Below, piece after piece: positions 60,948 to 64,000 of a stretch of DNA of 64,000 nt. The stretch lies in assembly GCA_018267655.1 (NCBI GenBank), contig JAFDYB010000007.1, positions 62,001-126,000 of the forward strand. The letters run 5' to 3'. This DNA comes from Bacteroidota bacterium. Its GTDB lineage: Bacteria > Bacteroidota > Bacteroidia > B-17B0 > Aurantibacillaceae. Under the pieces are notes generated by a model. The model was not told the DNA's origin and did no database searches. It saw only the letters and a program-made list of their open reading frames with translations. A program made the position numbers and the translations under genes. The stretch's first letter is position 1, and each line of letters opens with the position of its first letter.

Positions 60948-63296
60948 TTACTGATTGTTTAAATCTATTACGGAATCTTGGAGCATTTCTTTTTTAAATT
61001 TTTTATTGTGAATAGATAATAAAATAGCCGGTAGCAGTATTAAATTAGTAAACATTGATAAAAGCAGAGTCAACGATACTAAAACGCCTAAAGCAATTGT
61101 GCCTCCGAAGCTACTTGCTGAAAATATTGCAAATCCGCAAAATAATATTATATTGGTATATACCATACTTAATCCGGTATCTTTAATAGCTGCTGAAATT
61201 GCTTGACCTGCTGTGTGTTTATAATTTTTAAGCTCTTGTTTATATTTAGTAAGAAAATAAATTGTACCGTCACTTGATATGCCAAAGGCTATACTAAAAA
61301 TTAAAATTGTAGATGGTTTAAAACGGATGTTTAAATATCCCATTATCCCTGCTGTTATTGCTAACGGAATAAGGCAAGGAAGTTTTGAAAGCACAATAAT
61401 TCTAACCGAACGAAATAAAAAAATACCTACAACAGCAATTAAAACAATTTCAATTATTAAACTTTCAATTAAATTAGATAAGAGATAATCATTACTTTTT
61501 AAAAAAACTAAGCTATGTCCGGTGAGTTGAACATTATAATTTTTTTCTTCAAAAATAGAGTCAATTTTAGGTTTTAATTCATCTAATAAAACTTTCATTT
61601 TCTTTGAGCCAATATCAGCACATTGATAACTGACACGTGTATTTTGTTTGATAGTATCTAAAAAATTAGCGAGGCGTTTATTTTGTCCTTTAATGCTACC
61701 GGTATATTCTGTTAACTTTCTTAAATCATCAATGCTGGGAAGTTTGTAATATTTTGATTCACCTCCTTTAAATGCTTGATATGAAAATTTTACAGCTTCA
61801 ATTACAGATAATGGTTTTGAAAATTGTGGGTATTCAGCCATTAGTTTTTCAAGACGTTTTATTTTATATAAAGTGCGGGCATTATCACTAAATACGCCAT
61901 TTTCTTTTTTTGTATCTATCGAAATTTCAAAAGGTAAAACCCCATTAAAGTTTTTTTCAAAAAATCGCAAATCAGAAAATACAGGATCTTTTTCAGGTAA
62001 ATCATCAACCACAAAGCCATTCATATCAATAAATTTAAAACCAATAATTGAAATAAGTGTTATAATTGTAGTGCTTATATAAATTGCCTTGCGTTTATTT
62101 TGTACTAAAAAATTCACCTTGTTCAAAAAAGCACTTATTATTTTTCCATCTTGGTGTTTTGTGTGTTTTGCAATAGGGGTAGGTAAAATATTAAGCATTA
62201 TGGGTATTAAAATCAGCGTAATAAAATAAGTTGCCATCACACTTATTGATGAAATAATACCAAACTCAACCAACATACTACTATGCGTAAAGTATAAAAC
62301 GCCAAAGCCAATAGCTGTTGTTATATTGGCTAAAAACAGAGAGATACCTATAGTTTCAATACTTTTAGAAATTGCGTTTAATTTATTTTGGTGTGCTACA
62401 AACTCACGTTGGTATTTATTAATTAAAAAAATACAATTAGGTAAACCAATTACCATAATTATTGGTGCTAATAACCCCGACAGAACGGTTATTTTATAAC
62501 CGAAACACTCCATTATACCTATTGACCATACCACGCCAACCAACACGATAACGAGTGAAAAAAACACAATGTTAAGTGCTCTAAAAAAGAACCATAGTAT
62601 TATTGAAGTAACAATTATGGCCAATATTAAGAACAGTGTTGTTTCAGATGATATTTTTTTCATTAATACGGTGCGTATAAAAGGCATACCTGAATAATGC
62701 ATTTCAATACCATAATTTTTGCCAAAAGTGTCGCCCATTTCAACAATGTCTTTTACCATTTTTAAACGGTGCGGCGAATTAAGATCCTTCCTATGAAACG
62801 TAATTGCAATTAAATTAGCATTTGTTTTCTTATTGTATAAAAAACCGTCATAAAAGGGTAAATTTAAAAATGAATGTTTAAGACTATCTGCCTCAACATT
62901 TGAAAGTTTTGATTTATTAGTTAATGCAACAAAGTTAATCTTTTGTGCAGAATCATTCAAAACCAGGTTGTATGCTAATGGAATTGATAATACATCGCGA
63001 ATGCCGTCAATTGCTTTTATCTCACGGCTTAACTTAAGTAACCCGTTGAGCTTGGTTGTTTCAAATAAATTACTATCGGCAAAACCCATTACCATTACAT
63101 TTCCATCTTCGCCAAAGTTTTGTTTAAAGCGTTTGTAAGCAGTATAAGCACTATCTGTATCAGGTAATATTTTGGCGAATTCATACGAAAGCTGCATTTG
63201 CGATGCTTTATAGGCCATAAATACAGTTGCTAAGCTTACAGCTATTACAAAAACTAATTTGTTTTTTAATAATATTGATGCAAATTTTTTGTACAT
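60948..63296 (-). CDS. MMPL/RND-family transporter
   Basis: 782 aa with two copies of one TM helix, a large periplasmic loop and five TM helices. First half: TM near 15-30 (LVFVIAVSLATVFMAY), loop, then ETTLFLILAIIVTSIILWFF and onward to about 375. Second half starts near 405 (KAIYISTTIITLISIIGF), with IALGVLVSLTLLLSMFTNLI near the end. The sterol-sensing-like GLPNCIFLINKYQREF and ISSDGTIYFLTKYKQEL segments are present, with acidic or polar residues in mid-helix. Such proteins export lipids, hopanoids or other hydrophobic molecules using the proton gradient. The substrate is unknown. Confidence 0.9.
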   Translation of the reverse strand: MYKKFASILLKNKLVFVIAVSLATVFMAYKASQMQLSYEFAKILPDTDSAYTAYKRFKQNFGEDGNVMVMGFADSNLFETTKLNGLLKLSREIKAIDGIRDVLSIPLAYNLVLNDSAQKINFVALTNKSKLSNVEADSLKHSFLNLPFYDGFLYNKKTNANLIAITFHRKDLNSPHRLKMVKDIVEMGDTFGKNYGIEMHYSGMPFIRTVLMKKISSETTLFLILAIIVTSIILWFFFRALNIVFFSLVIVLVGVVWSIGIMECFGYKITVLSGLLAPIIMVIGLPNCIFLINKYQREFVAHQNKLNAISKSIETIGISLFLANITTAIGFGVLYFTHSSMLVEFGIISSISVMATYFITLILIPIMLNILPTPIAKHTKHQDGKIISAFLNKVNFLVQNKRKAIYISTTIITLISIIGFKFIDMNGFVVDDLPEKDPVFSDLRFFEKNFNGVLPFEISIDTKKENGVFSDNARTLYKIKRLEKLMAEYPQFSKPLSVIEAVKFSYQAFKGGESKYYKLPSIDDLRKLTEYTGSIKGQNKRLANFLDTIKQNTRVSYQCADIGSKKMKVLLDELKPKIDSIFEEKNYNVQLTGHSLVFLKSNDYLLSNLIESLIIEIVLIAVVGIFLFRSVRIIVLSKLPCLIPLAITAGIMGYLNIRFKPSTILIFSIAFGISSDGTIYFLTKYKQELKNYKHTAGQAISAAIKDTGLSMVYTNIILFCGFAIFSASSFGGTIALGVLVSLTLLLSMFTNLILLPAILLSIHNKKFKKEMLQDSVIDLNNQ

Positions 63297-63348
63297 TATT
63301 TTTCTAAATATAAGAACTTAATTTTTCCTTCGGTTTTGTTTAACTTAT

Positions 63349-64000
63349 TTATCGCTTAAACTTCTTTTTAAAAGGCTTTTTAAAATTATTTTTATTTTCT
63401 AAAGGCTTATACTCTGGGGCTGTTTCAAAGCCGGCAGGCAACATTTTTTTTTCAACCTCTCTTCCCATTAAACTTTCAATATTGTAAAACTTATGTTGAT
63501 CTTTTGTGCTTATAAATGTAATAGCGGTTCCGGTTTTACTAGCCCTTGCTGTACGACCAATACGGTGAATATAATCTTCCGGATCCGGTGGAACATCGTA
63601 GTTAACTACTAAATCAATTCCATCAACGTCAATACCTCGCGATAAAATATCGGTGCCAATTAGCATTGTAATTAATTTTGCTTTAAATGCGCTCATTATA
63701 TCTTCTCTTTCACGCTGCTCTAAATCAGAATGAAAGGCCTTTAAGTTTAGTTTTGTATCACTTAAAATTTGCTCTAATTGTTTTACTTTATCTTTTGTTG
63801 ATGCAAAAATGATAGTGCTGTTATATTCGCCGTTCAAAATTATTTCTTTAATAAGTTTACTTTTTTGATTTTCGTGAAGCACATAGGCTAATTGTAATAT
63901 ACCCTCTGCCGGCTTACTAATAGCTATATTTATTTGTTTTGGATTTGTTGTAATTTGTGTTGCTAACTCTCGCATTTTTGCAGGCATGGTGGCCGAAAAT
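63349..64000 (-). CDS. DEAD-box RNA helicase, C-terminal part (cut by window edge)
   Basis: The frame continues off the right edge: the residues before the first ATG read FSAT, completing the SAT motif III. Visible are the RecA2 domain motifs: TIIFASTKDKV (IV), TDILSRGIDVDGIDLVVNYD (V) and HRIGRTARASKTG (VI), then a short tail ending in a Lys/Phe-rich KKPFKKKFKR stretch. A general ATP-dependent RNA helicase likely active in cold adaptation or ribosome assembly. The N-terminal RecA1 domain is outside the window. Confidence 0.93.
   Translation of the reverse strand, partial: FSATMPAKMRELATQITTNPKQINIAISKPAEGILQLAYVLHENQKSKLIKEIILNGEYNSTIIFASTKDKVKQLEQILSDTKLNLKAFHSDLEQREREDIMSAFKAKLITMLIGTDILSRGIDVDGIDLVVNYDVPPDPEDYIHRIGRTARASKTGTAITFISTKDQHKFYNIESLMGREVEKKMLPAGFETAPEYKPLENKNNFKKPFKKKFKR

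Noticed and set aside
1-64000. CRISPR arrays, rRNA and tRNA genes
   Set aside because: No regularly spaced repeats, and no T-loop GTTCGA-type or rRNA-like sequences, were seen on either strand.

Overview
The window looks like a Bacteroidota chromosome, probably a flavobacterium-like lineage. Reasons: low G+C; TAnnTTTG-type -7 promoter boxes just upstream of several starts; a secreted protein with a type IX secretion (T9SS) C-terminal sorting signal; an Oar-like TonB-dependent receptor; an S46 dipeptidyl-peptidase; and TPR/GAF/SpoIIE phosphatases. I found no rRNA, tRNA or CRISPR array.

The left ~30.8 kb reads as an accessory island and the right ~33 kb as ordinary chromosome. The island has four parts. 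(1) 1-7.5 kb, defence: a long prokaryotic Argonaute (cut by the left edge, catalytic residues apparently lost) is translationally coupled by TAATG junctions to a type I restriction HsdR and an M48/YgjP-like metallopeptidase. An XRE-ImmA-type regulator with a broken zinc motif and a small HTH protein follow. (2) 7.5-22 kb, a compact collinear operon I interpret as a tailless, membrane-containing virus-like element. It has many small one- or two-TM proteins, a candidate major capsid protein followed at once by a hairpin, several beta-rich small proteins, a transglutaminase-like protein, an LEA2-like protein, a two-repeat annexin-like protein, a peptidoglycan-binding protein, an amidase, an L,D-transpeptidase-like enzyme, holin/spanin-like proteins, a Dam methylase and a RadA-like ATPase. 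No terminase, portal or tail gene is recognisable. Two operon promoters share a 33-bp motif. (3) 22.2-29 kb: an NYN-domain protein and an SOS/mutagenesis cassette (LexA-like S24 repressor with palindromic operators, dinB, dnaE-type polymerase, SRAP/HMCES). (4) 29-30.8 kb: a GDCCVxC-type cysteine-rich lipoprotein, a CDF-family metal transporter, then broken remnants including the C-terminus of a serine recombinase, which probably mark the island edge.

From 30.9 kb on: a T9SS-secreted BNR-repeat protein, EamA transporter, S46 peptidase, two small conserved proteins, a 1746-aa TPR-6xGAF-SpoIIE phosphatase, acyl-CoA carboxylase beta, pepT, dgkA-uvrA, an LEA2 lipoprotein, fabD, a copper module (HMA-AraC regulator, VOC protein, CopA), a secreted protein with a degenerate zincin motif, rocD, a lone paaD, a second SpoIIE phosphatase, the TonB receptor, an MMPL exporter, and a DEAD-box helicase cut by the right edge.

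All functional calls come from reading motifs and translations. No database search was run, and the virus-like interpretation is inference.
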